Origin: Citrobacter sp. wls619
GTDB taxonomy: Bacteria; Pseudomonadota; Gammaproteobacteria; Enterobacterales; Enterobacteriaceae
Reading direction: 5' to 3'
DNA length: 32,075 bases
Assembly: GCF_005281345.1 (NCBI RefSeq)
Contig: NZ_SZXJ01000076.1
Coordinates: forward strand, 1 to 32,075
Part shown: positions 1 through 8,376 of the stretch, piece after piece
How the letters are laid out: the number at the start of each line of letters is the position of its first letter
How positions within the stretch are numbered: position 1 is the stretch's first letter
Made by a program: the position numbers and the translations under genes
The notes under the pieces: model-generated
Told to the model about the DNA's origin: nothing
The model's database searches: none
Seen by the model: only the letters and a program-made list of their open reading frames with translations

Positions 1-18
1 ACCCATTTACACACAGAG

Positions 19-27
19 TTATCCACA
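19..27 (+). promoter_or_regulatory. Perfect DnaA-box-like 9-mer
   Basis: The sequence TTATCCACA is an exact match to the consensus DnaA box. It lies about 100 bases upstream of the purHD promoter. In E. coli this intergenic region separates purH from a divergent rRNA operon, so the site would sit between two growth-linked promoters. One 9-mer is weak evidence of function. Bases 51-110 show nothing else I can name. Confidence 0.35.
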
Positions 28-123
28 AAAATAAGGATCTCTTTCGAGAGTCACTTGGTTTTATCCCTTATCAATAGAGATGAAATAATGGAATTGGGGG
101 AAAGAGAAAAATTCGCGAGCGTT

Positions 124-145
124 GCGCAAACGTTTTCGTTACAAT
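124..145 (+). promoter_or_regulatory. purHD promoter with PurR operator
   Basis: GCGCAAACGTTTTCGT at 124-139 matches the 16-base PUR box (ACGCAAACGTTTTCNT) at all but one position, and its centre has the expected CAAACGTTTTC symmetry. A good -10 hexamer, TACAAT, follows directly at 140-145, so bound repressor would cover the -35 region and spacer. The -35 hexamer is poor. This fits repression of purHD by PurR with hypoxanthine or guanine, as known in E. coli. Confidence 0.85.
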
Positions 146-164
146 GCCCCCGCACAACAAGGAT

Positions 165-178
165 GCCCCGTAAGGGGC
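165..178 (+). other. Stem-loop in the purH leader
   Basis: GCCCC-GTAA-GGGGC forms a perfect 5-bp GC-only stem with a four-base loop, just downstream of the expected purH start site. No T-run follows, so it is not a simple terminator. It may protect the 5' end of the mRNA or be incidental. Confidence 0.4.
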
Positions 179-246
179 GTTAGCTGAGTTTTTAGCCAAG
201 AATTCACCTAACGCTCTCTGTAATAGTCAAATCCAGGGGATTTACC

Positions 247-1836
247 ATGCAACAACGTCGTCCAGTCCGCCGCGCTCTGCTCAGTGTTTCTGACAAGGCC
301 GGTATCATCGAATTCGCTCAGGCACTTTCCGCACGCGGTGTGGAGCTGCTTTCTACAGGTGGCACCGCGCGCCTGTTAGCAGAGAAAGGTCTGCCGGTGA
401 CCGAAGTTTCCGATTACACCGGTTTCCCGGAAATGATGGATGGACGCGTCAAGACCCTGCATCCAAAAGTCCACGGCGGCATTTTGGGCCGTCGCGGCCA
501 GGACGATGCCATTATGGAACAGCACCACATTTCCCCTATCGATATGGTTGTCGTTAACCTGTATCCGTTCGCCGAGACCGTTGCCCGTGAAGGCTGCTCG
601 CTGGAAGATGCGGTAGAGAACATTGATATCGGTGGCCCGACGATGGTTCGCTCCGCCGCCAAGAACCATAAAGACGTGGCTATCGTTGTGAAGAGCAGCG
701 ACTACGACGCCATTATTAAAGAGATGGATGCTAACGACGGTTCTCTGACCCTCGACACCCGCTTCGATCTCGCGATTAAAGCTTTTGAGCACACCGCCGC
801 CTACGACAGCATGATTGCCAACTACTTCGGCAGCATGGTTCCGGCGTACCACGGTGAAAGCAAAGAAGCCGCCGGTCGCTTCCCGCGTACGCTGAACCTG
901 AACTTCATCAAGAAGCAGGATATGCGCTACGGCGAGAACAGCCACCAGCAGGCAGCCTTCTATATAGAAGAGAACGTCAAAGAAGCGTCCGTTGCCACCG
1001 CGCAGCAGGTACAGGGCAAAGCGCTTTCCTACAACAATATCGCCGATACCGACGCGGCGCTGGAGTGCGTGAAAGAGTTCAGCGAGCCAGCCTGTGTTAT
1101 CGTTAAGCACGCTAACCCGTGTGGCGTAGCGGTAAGTACCTCTATTCTGGACGCGTACGACCGCGCCTATAAAACCGACCCAACCTCCGCGTTCGGCGGC
1201 ATCATCGCCTTTAACCGCGAGCTGGATGCTGAAACCGCGCAGGCCATCATCTCCCGCCAGTTCGTGGAAGTGATTATCGCCCCATCCGCAACTGAAGAAG
1301 CGCTGAAGATCACCGCCGCTAAACAAAACGTTCGCGTCCTGACCTGCGGCCAGTGGGCACAGCGCGTGCCGGGCCTCGACTTCAAACGCGTTAACGGCGG
1401 CCTGCTGGTTCAGGACAGGGATCTGGGTATGGTGAGCGAAAGCGAACTGCGCGTGGTGTCTAAACGCCAGCCGACCGAGCAAGAGCTGCGCGATGCGCTG
1501 TTCTGCTGGAAGGTCGCCAAGTTCGTAAAATCCAACGCTATTGTGTATGCCAAAGAGAACATGACCATCGGGATAGGCGCAGGCCAGATGAGCCGCGTTT
1601 ACTCCGCTAAAATCGCCGGGATTAAAGCGGCTGACGAAGGTCTGGAAGTGAAAGGTTCCGCCATGGCTTCCGACGCCTTCTTCCCGTTCCGCGACGGTAT
1701 TGATGCCGCAGCTGCCGTTGGCGTGAGCTGCGTTATCCAGCCAGGTGGTTCTATCCGCGATGACGAAGTGATTGCCGCTGCCGATGAACACGGTATCGCG
1801 ATGATCTTCACTGACATGCGCCACTTCCGCCATTAA
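247..1836 (+). CDS. purH: Bifunctional AICAR transformylase / IMP cyclohydrolase
   Basis: This enzyme catalyses the last two steps of IMP synthesis in the cytoplasm: formyl transfer from 10-formyl-THF to AICAR, then ring closure of FAICAR. The protein is 529 aa, the E. coli length. The cyclohydrolase domain covers about residues 1-199 (STGGTA near 36-41, DGRVKTLHP near 65-73). The transformylase domain covers about 200-529, with RYGENSHQ near 227-234 and the catalytic KHANPCG motif (K287/H288). The ATG at 247 follows a CAGGGGA ribosome binding site. purD starts 15 bases after the stop codon, so the two form an operon, with the PUR box upstream. No anomaly was seen. Confidence 0.98.
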   Translation: MQQRRPVRRALLSVSDKAGIIEFAQALSARGVELLSTGGTARLLAEKGLPVTEVSDYTGFPEMMDGRVKTLHPKVHGGILGRRGQDDAIMEQHHISPIDMVVVNLYPFAETVAREGCSLEDAVENIDIGGPTMVRSAAKNHKDVAIVVKSSDYDAIIKEMDANDGSLTLDTRFDLAIKAFEHTAAYDSMIANYFGSMVPAYHGESKEAAGRFPRTLNLNFIKKQDMRYGENSHQQAAFYIEENVKEASVATAQQVQGKALSYNNIADTDAALECVKEFSEPACVIVKHANPCGVAVSTSILDAYDRAYKTDPTSAFGGIIAFNRELDAETAQAIISRQFVEVIIAPSATEEALKITAAKQNVRVLTCGQWAQRVPGLDFKRVNGGLLVQDRDLGMVSESELRVVSKRQPTEQELRDALFCWKVAKFVKSNAIVYAKENMTIGIGAGQMSRVYSAKIAGIKAADEGLEVKGSAMASDAFFPFRDGIDAAAAVGVSCVIQPGGSIRDDEVIAAADEHGIAMIFTDMRHFRH

Positions 1837-1851
1837 TACACGGAGCAGACG

Positions 1852-3141
1852 ATGAAAGTATTAGTCATTGGTAACGGCGGGCGCGAGCACGCCCTGGCGT
1901 GGAAAGCGGCGCAGTCTCCGCAGGTTTCCACCGTCTTTGTCGCACCGGGTAACGCCGGTACCGCACTGGAGCCCGCGCTGCAGAACGTGGCTATCGGCGT
2001 CACCGATATTCCGGCACTGCTGAGCTTTGCCCAGAACGAGAAGATTGATCTGACCATCGTCGGCCCGGAAGCGCCGCTGGTGATTGGCGTGGTCGATGCG
2101 TTCCGCGCCGCAGATCTTAAGATCTTCGGGCCAACCGAAGGCGCTGCGCAGCTGGAAGGCTCCAAAGCCTTCACCAAAGATTTCCTTGCTCGTCATAACA
2201 TCCCGACGGCAGAGTATCAGAACTTCACCGAGATCGAACCCGCGCTGGCATACCTGCGCGAGAAAGGCGCACCGATCGTGATCAAAGCCGACGGCCTGGC
2301 CGCCGGTAAAGGCGTTATCGTCGCGATGACTCTCGAAGAAGCAGAAGCCGCCGTCCACGACATGCTGGCGGGTAACGCGTTTGGCGACGCGGGTCACCGC
2401 ATCGTCATCGAAGAGTTCCTCGACGGCGAAGAGGCAAGCTTTATCGTGATGGTCGACGGCGAGCACGTGCTGCCGATGGCCACCAGCCAGGATCATAAAC
2501 GCGTAGGCAACGGTGACACCGGCCCGAACACCGGCGGCATGGGGGCTTACTCACCAGCGCCGGTGGTAACTGATGAAGTGCATCAGCGCACCATGGAACG
2601 CATTATTTGGCCAACGGTAAAAGGTATGGCGGAGGAAGGGAATACCTACACCGGTTTCCTGTATGCCGGCCTGATGATCGACAAACAGGGCAATCCGAAG
2701 GTTATCGAATTCAACTGCCGCTTCGGCGATCCGGAAACCCAGCCGATCATGCTGCGCATGAAGTCGGATCTGGTGGATCTTTGCCTGGCCGCCTGCGAGG
2801 GCAAGCTGGATGAGAAAACCTCCGAGTGGGACGAACGCGCTTCTCTGGGCGTGGTGATTGCCGCAGGCGGTTACCCGGGCAACTACCACACCGGGGATGA
2901 GATCCACGGTCTGCCTCTGGAAGAAGTAGAAGACGGAAAAGTGTTCCATGCAGGCACTAAACTTGCTGACGACGATCGCGTGCTGACCAGCGGCGGCCGC
3001 GTCCTGTGCGCCACCGCATTGGGGCATACCGTTGCCGAGGCACAGAAACGTGCTTACGCCTTAATGACGGATATTCGCTGGGATGGCAGCTTTAGCCGTA
3101 ACGACATCGGCTGGCGTGCCATCGAACGCGAGCAGCGCTAA
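1852..3141 (+). CDS. purD: Phosphoribosylamine-glycine ligase (GAR synthetase)
   Basis: PurD ligates glycine to 5-phosphoribosylamine with ATP, the second step of de novo purine synthesis. The 429-aa protein is the normal length. It opens with the N-domain motif GNGGREHALAWK (residues 7-18). The ATP-grasp motif DGLAAGKGV is at about 147-155, and the metal-binding region FNCRFGDPETQ follows later. It is the second gene of purHD. Its TAA stop (3139-3141) overlaps the stop codon of convergent zraR (3138-3140), so there is no room for a terminator between the two genes. Confidence 0.98.
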   Translation: MKVLVIGNGGREHALAWKAAQSPQVSTVFVAPGNAGTALEPALQNVAIGVTDIPALLSFAQNEKIDLTIVGPEAPLVIGVVDAFRAADLKIFGPTEGAAQLEGSKAFTKDFLARHNIPTAEYQNFTEIEPALAYLREKGAPIVIKADGLAAGKGVIVAMTLEEAEAAVHDMLAGNAFGDAGHRIVIEEFLDGEEASFIVMVDGEHVLPMATSQDHKRVGNGDTGPNTGGMGAYSPAPVVTDEVHQRTMERIIWPTVKGMAEEGNTYTGFLYAGLMIDKQGNPKVIEFNCRFGDPETQPIMLRMKSDLVDLCLAACEGKLDEKTSEWDERASLGVVIAAGGYPGNYHTGDEIHGLPLEEVEDGKVFHAGTKLADDDRVLTSGGRVLCATALGHTVAEAQKRAYALMTDIRWDGSFSRNDIGWRAIEREQR

Positions 3142-4463
3142 CGCGAAATTTTCGCCAGCAGCGTTTTGCGTGTAATACCTAACTGACGGGCGGCTTCGGT
3201 TTTGTTGCCGCCCGTTTTGTCCAGCGCCGCCAGGATCACCTCTTTTTCAACATCCACCAGCGGTTGGATCTCACCACTGAACTCTGCTTTTATCGGCGTT
3301 GCCGCGATTGCCATCGGCAGCTCACGCTCAGAGATATATTCCCCCGTCAGCAACACTACCGCCCGTTCAATTGCATTTTCCAGCTCGCGAATATTCCCCG
3401 GCCAATCGTAGTGGATCAGCAGATCCATCGCCTGTGGCGTAAAGCCTTTCACCGCTTTGCGGTTACGTTCGGCAAAACGCTGGAGAAAATGCTCAGCCAG
3501 CAGCGGAATATCTTCCCGACGCTGGCGTAAAGCAGGCATTTCAATGGTGACGACGTTCAGGCGATAGTAGAGATCCTGACGAAAGCGCCCGGCGCTGACT
3601 TCTTCCGCGAGGCAGCGATGCGTGGCGGCAATCAGCCGAACATCAACCGCAATAGTCTGGTTGCTGCCAACACGCTGAACTTCCCGCTCCTGAATCGCCC
3701 GCAGCAGGCGCACCTGCATCAGCGGCGAGATATCGCCAATCTCATCAAGAAATAACGTGCCGCCATCGGCCTCAACAAAGCGCCCTTCCCGGCGTTTATC
3801 CGCACCGGTAAAGGCGCCTTTCTCATGACCAAACAGCTCGGACTCCAGCAGCGACTCATTAAGCGCCGCACAGTTGAGCGTCACCAGTGGTTTCTCACTG
3901 CGCGCGCTGCTGGCATGCAGTGCCCGAGCCACCAGCTCCTTCCCCGTCCCGGAATCGCCATGAATAAGTACTGTGGCGTCCGACGGGGCCACCATCGCAA
4001 TCTCACTAAGCAGTTGCTGCATTGCCGGGCTTCTGCCAATCATGCCAAACTGCGCAGCCGACGCCGACGGCAGTTCCACACCGCTTTCCCGCGTATGTGC
4101 CAGTGCCTTTTCCAGCGTGTCCTGCAGACGGTCAAAATCCAGCGGTTTGATTAAGTAATCCAGTGCACCGGTTTTCAGTGCTTCTACGGCGGTCTCCACA
4201 CTGGAGAAAGCCGTCATGATCAACACCGGAATCGCCGGATTCAGCGCCTTGATCTCTTTGAGCGTTGCGATACCGTCCATCTCCGCCATGCGCACATCGC
4301 ATAGCACTAGATCGAAAACATGTTCACGCACCTGCTCCAGCGCCGCGCGCCCGCTATAGGCCAGCGCGACCTCATAACCCCAGCCGCGCAGCAGCGCCTG
4401 TAAAATAGTGCAGTGGCTGATATCGTCATCCACCACCAGAATATCGATTTTTCCGCACGTCAT
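3138..4463 (-). CDS. zraR: Sigma-54-dependent response regulator of the zinc/envelope-stress system
   Basis: ZraR is the enhancer-binding partner of the sensor ZraS and activates zraP and zraSR with sigma-54 RNA polymerase. The 441-aa protein has three parts. The receiver carries phospho-acceptor D56 ([11 protein letters not shown]), T84 and K107. The AAA+ domain has Walker A GDSGTGKE at 169-176, the sigma-54 contact loop GAFTGA at 216-221 and Walker [12 protein letters not shown] near 234-244. A Fis-type helix-turn-helix lies near 418-438 ([14 protein letters not shown]). The ATG is 5 bases after the zraS stop, so the pair is cotranscribed. The 3' end converges on purD with overlapping stop codons. 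Confidence 0.96.
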   Translation of the reverse strand: MTCGKIDILVVDDDISHCTILQALLRGWGYEVALAYSGRAALEQVREHVFDLVLCDVRMAEMDGIATLKEIKALNPAIPVLIMTAFSSVETAVEALKTGALDYLIKPLDFDRLQDTLEKALAHTRESGVELPSASAAQFGMIGRSPAMQQLLSEIAMVAPSDATVLIHGDSGTGKELVARALHASSARSEKPLVTLNCAALNESLLESELFGHEKGAFTGADKRREGRFVEADGGTLFLDEIGDISPLMQVRLLRAIQEREVQRVGSNQTIAVDVRLIAATHRCLAEEVSAGRFRQDLYYRLNVVTIEMPALRQRREDIPLLAEHFLQRFAERNRKAVKGFTPQAMDLLIHYDWPGNIRELENAIERAVVLLTGEYISERELPMAIAATPIKAEFSGEIQPLVDVEKEVILAALDKTGGNKTEAARQLGITRKTLLAKISR

Positions 4464-4468
4464 CCTTG

Positions 4469-5854
4469 TTAATCCTGTTGTTTCGCTTTGGTCGGCAGCC
4501 AGAGAGTAAAGACCACTCCCTTGCCCTCAACGCTTGCCACCTGAATGGTACCACCGTGCTGTTCGACTATGTTCTGCACAACCGCCAGCCCCAGCCCCGT
4601 ACCATCGGCTTTGGTCGTAAAGTAAGGTGTAAATATCGCCTCCAACTGCTCAGGTGCAATTCCCTTTCCGCTATCGGCAACCACAATTTTAACGCGTTCG
4701 GCGCTGCTTTCACTCGCTTCAACCGTAATCGTGCCCTGGTGGCCAATCGCATGAATGGCGTTCAGATACAGGTTCAGCAGGACCTGCGTTAGCCGGTCAG
4801 GATCGGCCTGAATGGTTGGTAGTGCAGGATTTACCGTAAACCGTAACTGAATTTCCCGACTTTGAGCATCCTGACTTACCAGATGCAATGAGTGGGTGAT
4901 GACTTCATTGAGATCCACTTTCTGGAGCGCAAGGTGCGCGGGTTTCACCAGTTCAAGGAGTTCGCTCACCACCCGATTTAAGCGGTCTGCCTCTTTCGCC
5001 ATCACCTGTGCCAGCTCGTGCGACTCGCCTCCTGCAGGGGTTCGTTCGGCAAAATACTTCGCTAAGCCTTTGATCGATGAAAGCGGATTGCGAATCTCAT
5101 GTGCAACCCCGGCCGCCAGATGCCCAAGCGCCATCAGTTTTTCTTTCCGCTTCATCGCATCCTGCAATTCCTTGTACGAACGCTGATAGCGCTGATACCA
5201 GAAGAACGTCAGCACGCTGGCCAGCAGCACGGCCGCCAGCGCAGAGAGGACTATTAGCGTGTTGCGCCACTCTCTTGTCTGAGTCGCCGCCAGATCGCTG
5301 GCATCAAAGGCGATAAAAATGGTTTGTGAAGGCGTGGTTATCTGTCCGTCATTGCTGGCACAACGCGCCATGCCATGTCGCCCAGGACCATACATCGGCT
5401 GAAACTGGCGATAAATTTCCAGGGCCGGTGTTTTTTCACTGCCGCCCGCGGGTACCTCAATGCGCCGCCAGCGTTCTTGTTCATCTGGATTTAACTGCCG
5501 CAGGACATCCGGTGCATAGAGTGACTTTCCAACCATCGCGGAATTACTGTGAGTCATAATGACGCCATGCTCATCAACAACGGCAAACCATAACACACCG
5601 GGTTGTACGGCCATTTCCTCCAGCAGCGTCTGCTGCTGGGCATGATGCATGCGCATACCCATACCCACTCGCGTACCGGACTCCAGGGCGCGGATCAGCA
5701 CACTGCCTTTTTCCAGCAGCGTTTGCCGGGCAGCGTCACTTTCTCGGCCATAATCCCGAATGGTCATAATCGAAAACCAGCCGACCAAAACCAGAATTGC
5801 CGCCAGCAAGAGTCGGCTCAACCACTTTGCCACCGTATCCTTATAAAGACGCAT
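4469..5854 (-). CDS. zraS: Membrane sensor histidine kinase of the zinc/envelope-stress system
   Basis: ZraS is an inner-membrane kinase that phosphorylates ZraR when periplasmic zinc or other envelope stress is sensed. From the chosen ATG the protein is 461 aa. It has a first membrane segment near residues 12-32, a periplasmic sensor domain, and a second membrane segment near 200-220. The H-box is AGVAHEIRNPLSS with H252. The C-terminal ATPase has the N-box NLYLNAIHAIG, the G1 box DSGKGI and the G2 box GTGLGLAVV. I chose ATG 5854 because GGGAG lies at the right distance upstream. A GTG at 5869 in frame would add five residues but would place that ribosome binding site inside the gene. Confidence 0.94.
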   Translation of the reverse strand: MRLYKDTVAKWLSRLLLAAILVLVGWFSIMTIRDYGRESDAARQTLLEKGSVLIRALESGTRVGMGMRMHHAQQQTLLEEMAVQPGVLWFAVVDEHGVIMTHSNSAMVGKSLYAPDVLRQLNPDEQERWRRIEVPAGGSEKTPALEIYRQFQPMYGPGRHGMARCASNDGQITTPSQTIFIAFDASDLAATQTREWRNTLIVLSALAAVLLASVLTFFWYQRYQRSYKELQDAMKRKEKLMALGHLAAGVAHEIRNPLSSIKGLAKYFAERTPAGGESHELAQVMAKEADRLNRVVSELLELVKPAHLALQKVDLNEVITHSLHLVSQDAQSREIQLRFTVNPALPTIQADPDRLTQVLLNLYLNAIHAIGHQGTITVEASESSAERVKIVVADSGKGIAPEQLEAIFTPYFTTKADGTGLGLAVVQNIVEQHGGTIQVASVEGKGVVFTLWLPTKAKQQD

Positions 5855-5900
5855 ACGCTCTCCCTTCACCCGCTAGTTCCTTTCATCGTCGCAGGTATAC

Positions 5901-5916
5901 AGCAGAAATCATGCCA
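5901..5916 (-). promoter_or_regulatory. Sigma-54 promoter of zraSR
   Basis: Read on the minus strand, TGGCAT-GATTT-CTGCT fits the sigma-54 consensus (TGGCAC-N5-TTGCW), with GG and GC exactly 10 bases apart. Transcription would start near 5890 and leave a leader of about 35 bases before the ATG at 5854. The ZraR-type inverted repeats lie 50-100 bases upstream, the usual enhancer distance. Confidence 0.75.
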
Positions 5917-5962
5917 TTTTTTCCCCCTGATAACCCTGCCCTCGGACACAAACTGCTGAAAG

Positions 5963-6014
5963 CCAGCGGGTAAAAATGACCCGCTGGTTACGCTCGGGCG
6001 AGTCATTTTTACTC
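5963..6014. promoter_or_regulatory. Central ZraR operator region
   Basis: Two inverted-repeat elements lie midway between the divergent promoters. CCAGCGGG (5963-5970) pairs with CCCGCTGG (5980-5987), and GAGT (6000-6003) pairs with ACTC (6011-6014). The cores are also inverted copies of one another: GTAAAAATGAC at 5970-5980 and GTCATTTTTAC at 6002-6012. A pair of symmetric sites 50-100 bases from both sigma-54 promoters is what a shared ZraR enhancer would look like. Assignment to ZraR is inferred from position. Confidence 0.7.
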
Positions 6015-6067
6015 ACTTTGCACCAGGCAAACCACGCGTGATGCCTGCAGAACGGGAGTCTCCGGTC

Positions 6068-6083
6068 TGGCACGGAAGATGCA
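6068..6083 (+). promoter_or_regulatory. Sigma-54 promoter of zraP
   Basis: TGGCAC-GGAAG-ATGCA is a near-perfect sigma-54 promoter with GG at 6069-6070 and GC at 6081-6082, exactly 10 bases apart. It lies 34 bases upstream of the zraP start codon, and the putative ZraR sites are 55-105 bases further upstream. Confidence 0.85.
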
Positions 6084-6116
6084 ACAAGGAATGTAAGATA
6101 ACCAACAGGAGAACGA

Positions 6117-6563
6117 ATGATGAAACGGAATAATAAACTGGCGCTGATTGTACTCTCGCTGATTGCTCTGGGTTCCACCCCGGCGCTGGCACAACATCAC
6201 TGGGGGTATGGTGATGGTATGCAGCAACGTGGCGGTACACCTATGACCGCTGAGCAGCAGGCTGCCGCACAGAAAATCTATGATGATTATTACTCCCAGA
6301 CCAGCGCGTTGCGCCAACAGCTGACCTCCAAACGTTATGAGTACAATGCACTATTAACGGCCAGCTCGCCGGACACGGCAAAAATTAATGCCGTGGCAAA
6401 AGAGATGGAGGCGTTGAATCAGTCCCTTGACGAGCAACGCGTTAAACGCGATGTCGCGATGGCCCAGGCAGGCGTACCTCGCGGAGCGGGAATGGGTTAC
6501 GGCGGATGCGGCGGTGGCGGTTACCATCGCGGCGGCGGTCATATGGGAATGGGCCACTGGTAA
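6117..6563 (+). CDS. zraP: Periplasmic zinc-binding stress chaperone
   Basis: ZraP is a periplasmic zinc-binding chaperone that, in E. coli and Salmonella, also damps ZraSR signalling. The 148-aa precursor has a clear signal peptide: basic MMKRNNK, a hydrophobic core, and a likely cut after ALA at residue 25. The mature protein starts with a His-containing segment (QHHWGYGDG). A helical middle follows (about 45-115, rich in Q, A and E). It ends in a Gly/His-rich tail containing YGGCGGGG and YHRGGGHMGMGHW, probable metal ligands. Two adjacent ATGs (6117, 6120) both fit the AGGAG at 6107-6111. It is divergent from zraSR and has its own sigma-54 promoter. Confidence 0.93.
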   Translation: MMKRNNKLALIVLSLIALGSTPALAQHHWGYGDGMQQRGGTPMTAEQQAAAQKIYDDYYSQTSALRQQLTSKRYEYNALLTASSPDTAKINAVAKEMEALNQSLDEQRVKRDVAMAQAGVPRGAGMGYGGCGGGGYHRGGGHMGMGHW

Positions 6564-6586
6564 CAGTATTGCCTGATGGCAGATTA

Positions 6587-7282
6587 TCAGAAGGTTTTCT
6601 CTTTCGGTTGCCAGTGACAGAAGTCTTCATTGGCGACCAGCAGGAGCTGCGATCCTTCGGGCGCTTCCAGCCATGCCACGCTCACGTCGACTGACGAGTG
6701 GCTCTGGCGGCGCTCAATATGGCTTATCGCCCACGAATCTAAATCGGGCTTAATGGTCTCGCCTTCACACGTAGTCACCGTGTGTTCGGCGCCATGCCAG
6801 CGCCCCTGATGTAAGATCACCCGTCCCTGACGCAGCGCATCGCTGGTCTTGCGGATTTGATCGGCACGATAGCGGTACAACGCGATTTGATCGCTGGAAA
6901 GCTGCTGCTTTTGCCCGGCGACTTCACGTTGCATGAAACTCAGTTCGCCGCGATCATCGAAGCGGATGCGAATATGTTCCGGCGGTTTACTGTAAACATT
7001 GAGTTCTATCAGAGAGAGCGTATCTCCCTGCCAGCGGTATTCACTGGTGGTGGTATCGCCGTTACGCCACGGACTCAATACCGAGAGCAAGTGAACATCG
7101 TCACTGGAATCTTTACGCCAGACGCGTACCGCCCCCTGCTCGCCAACATAACCGCTGGCCGTGAACGGAGGAAGCTCGGAATGACGACTACAGGCCGACA
7201 GCAACAGCACACCTGAAAGCCAGAGCGTATGACGCCAGATGGACAAAAGGGGCGAAACCGCCCCTTCGTTAAAACTGTTCAC
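6587..7282 (-). CDS. yjaH: DUF1481-type putative lipoprotein YjaH
   Basis: This is the YjaH protein found next to hupA in enteric bacteria; its function is unknown. From the GTG at 7282 it is 231 aa, which I recall as the E. coli length. A second GTG at 7288 would add two residues. Neither start has a strong ribosome binding site. A hydrophobic segment (LWLSGVLLLSAC) ends in a lipobox-like LSAC about 30 residues in, so export and lipidation are plausible. The gene starts 11 bases after hupA and its first codons contain the hupA terminator, so expression would need read-through. It converges on zraP with a 23-base gap. Confidence 0.85.
   Translation of the reverse strand: MNSFNEGAVSPLLSIWRHTLWLSGVLLLSACSRHSELPPFTASGYVGEQGAVRVWRKDSSDDVHLLSVLSPWRNGDTTTSEYRWQGDTLSLIELNVYSKPPEHIRIRFDDRGELSFMQREVAGQKQQLSSDQIALYRYRADQIRKTSDALRQGRVILHQGRWHGAEHTVTTCEGETIKPDLDSWAISHIERRQSHSSVDVSVAWLEAPEGSQLLLVANEDFCHWQPKEKTF
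7245..7264 (-). terminator. Intrinsic terminator of hupA, inside the yjaH coding region
   Basis: On the minus strand GGGGCG-GTTT-CGCCCC is followed by TTTT and then GTCC. The 6-bp GC stem with a short T-run is a credible, moderately strong terminator about 30 bases after the hupA stop. It lies within the first 15 codons of yjaH. Confidence 0.65.
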
Positions 7283-7293
7283 TGCCACGCGAA

Positions 7294-7566
7294 TTACTTA
7301 ACCGCGTCTTTCAGTGCTTTACCAGAAACAAATGCCGGTACGTTAGCTGCGGCGATTTTGATTTCTTTACCGGTCTGCGGGTTGCGGCCAGTGCGCTCAG
7401 CACGGTGGTTCACTTTGAAGGTACCGAAACCAACCAGTTGTACAGCATCGCCTTCTTTCAGAGACTCAGTAATAGCAGCCAGAGTGGATTCCAGAGCAGC
7501 TTTAGCCTGTGTTTTAGACAGTTCTGCTTTGTCTGCAATTACATCAATCAGTTGAGTCTTGTTCAT
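7294..7566 (-). CDS. hupA: DNA-binding protein HU, alpha subunit
   Basis: HU-alpha is an abundant nucleoid protein that bends and compacts DNA as an alpha-alpha dimer or as an alpha-beta dimer with HupB. The 90-aa sequence is the usual length. It has an N-terminal helical dimer body ([17 protein letters not shown]), the signature [21 protein letters not shown], and the beta-arm proline in RNPQTGKEI. The start follows an AAGGAT ribosome binding site. It is the alpha rather than the beta paralogue, judging by the N-terminus and the yjaG-hupA-yjaH neighbourhood. Confidence 0.97.
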   Translation of the reverse strand: MNKTQLIDVIADKAELSKTQAKAALESTLAAITESLKEGDAVQLVGFGTFKVNHRAERTGRNPQTGKEIKIAAANVPAFVSGKALKDAVK

Positions 7567-7668
7567 AAGTTATCCTTACAATGTGTTTATCGCTTGCTAA
7601 GCATCGAGTGCGACGGAAATGCCAAAAAAGCACTCTCCTGCATACACGCACCGATAGCCACTTTTTTT

Positions 7669-7699
7669 CGCCCCCCAAATGTAGACCAGACCGGGGGCG
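7669..7699. repeat. GC-rich inverted repeat in the yjaG-hupA gap
   Basis: CGCCCCC (7669-7675) and GGGGGCG (7693-7699) are perfect 7-base inverted repeats around a 17-base loop. A seven-base T/A tract (7662-7668) lies on the hupA side. On the minus strand the stem is followed by A rather than T, so it is not a standard terminator for yjaG. The hupA promoter must lie in 7567-7752, but I could not settle its hexamers. Confidence 0.5.
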
Positions 7700-7752
7700 G
7701 ATGGGAAGCCTTCAGGCACGACAAATCAGGCGTTAAATCACGTTTTGTGGTG

Positions 7753-8343
7753 TCATTGCTGAAAATTTATACCAATATTGCTCTCGCCAGCCTCGCGCAG
7801 GTCTGCTCGCAGCCCTTTTATCAGCTCAATATCGCGTTCTTCACAGTCAGCCAAAAGTCGGAATATTTCCCACTGAATATCCCATTCTTGCTCAACGGCA
7901 GGGTTTTCTTTTAGCTCTTCATCGGTCATTTCGCGACCGGCCTGGGTCATTTCCAGCATCGCAACCGTCGTAATCGAAGCCTTACTCACTTCAATTGCGT
8001 GTTCCAGCGTTTCACCACTCAGCCGTGAATGCATCAGTTCGCTTAATGCCACGCAGGCATCAATTGCAGGATAAACACCGTACAGATCGTAATCATCTGC
8101 CGACGGGATAGCCTCTTCAAACTTTTCCAGTTGGCTGTCGAAATTGATTTTGGCATCTTTAACCGTCAGCGCTTCCCAAATCAAATCCAGGATTCGACGA
8201 TAAATCTGCCCATCGCCAAATTCAGTTTGCTTGCAGAACATCGCGTAGTTGGGATACATGCGCTCGCACAGGCAGGCCATAAACGTAACGTGCTGCCAGC
8301 TTTCCAGCTTCTCCAGACGCAAGTGAATCGGGTTTTGTAACAT
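7753..8343 (-). CDS. yjaG: DUF416 family protein YjaG
   Basis: This is the 196-aa YjaG protein of the DUF416 family, whose function is not established. It is acidic and mostly helical, with no signal peptide or membrane segment, so probably cytoplasmic. Recognisable parts are the start MLQNPIHLRLEKLESWQ, a central acidic stretch (EAIPSADDYDLYGVYPAIDAC) and an acidic C-terminal helix. It lies 33 bases after nfi on the same strand and ahead of hupA. Length and neighbours match E. coli. Confidence 0.9.
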   Translation of the reverse strand: MLQNPIHLRLEKLESWQHVTFMACLCERMYPNYAMFCKQTEFGDGQIYRRILDLIWEALTVKDAKINFDSQLEKFEEAIPSADDYDLYGVYPAIDACVALSELMHSRLSGETLEHAIEVSKASITTVAMLEMTQAGREMTDEELKENPAVEQEWDIQWEIFRLLADCEERDIELIKGLRADLREAGESNIGINFQQ

Positions 8344-8376
8344 GATGAGCTCTCAAATACGGAAATTAGCGGCAGT

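Noticed and set aside
376..1833. Long open frame antisense to purH (485 codons)
   Set aside because: It mirrors the purH reading frame and reflects codon bias on the coding strand. The protein is low in recognisable motifs and has no ribosome binding site.
6019..6034. Second minus-strand sigma-54-like motif (TGGTTT-N5-GTGCA)
   Set aside because: GG and GC spacing is right, but the match is weaker than at 5901-5916 and the ZraR-type sites would lie downstream of its start point.
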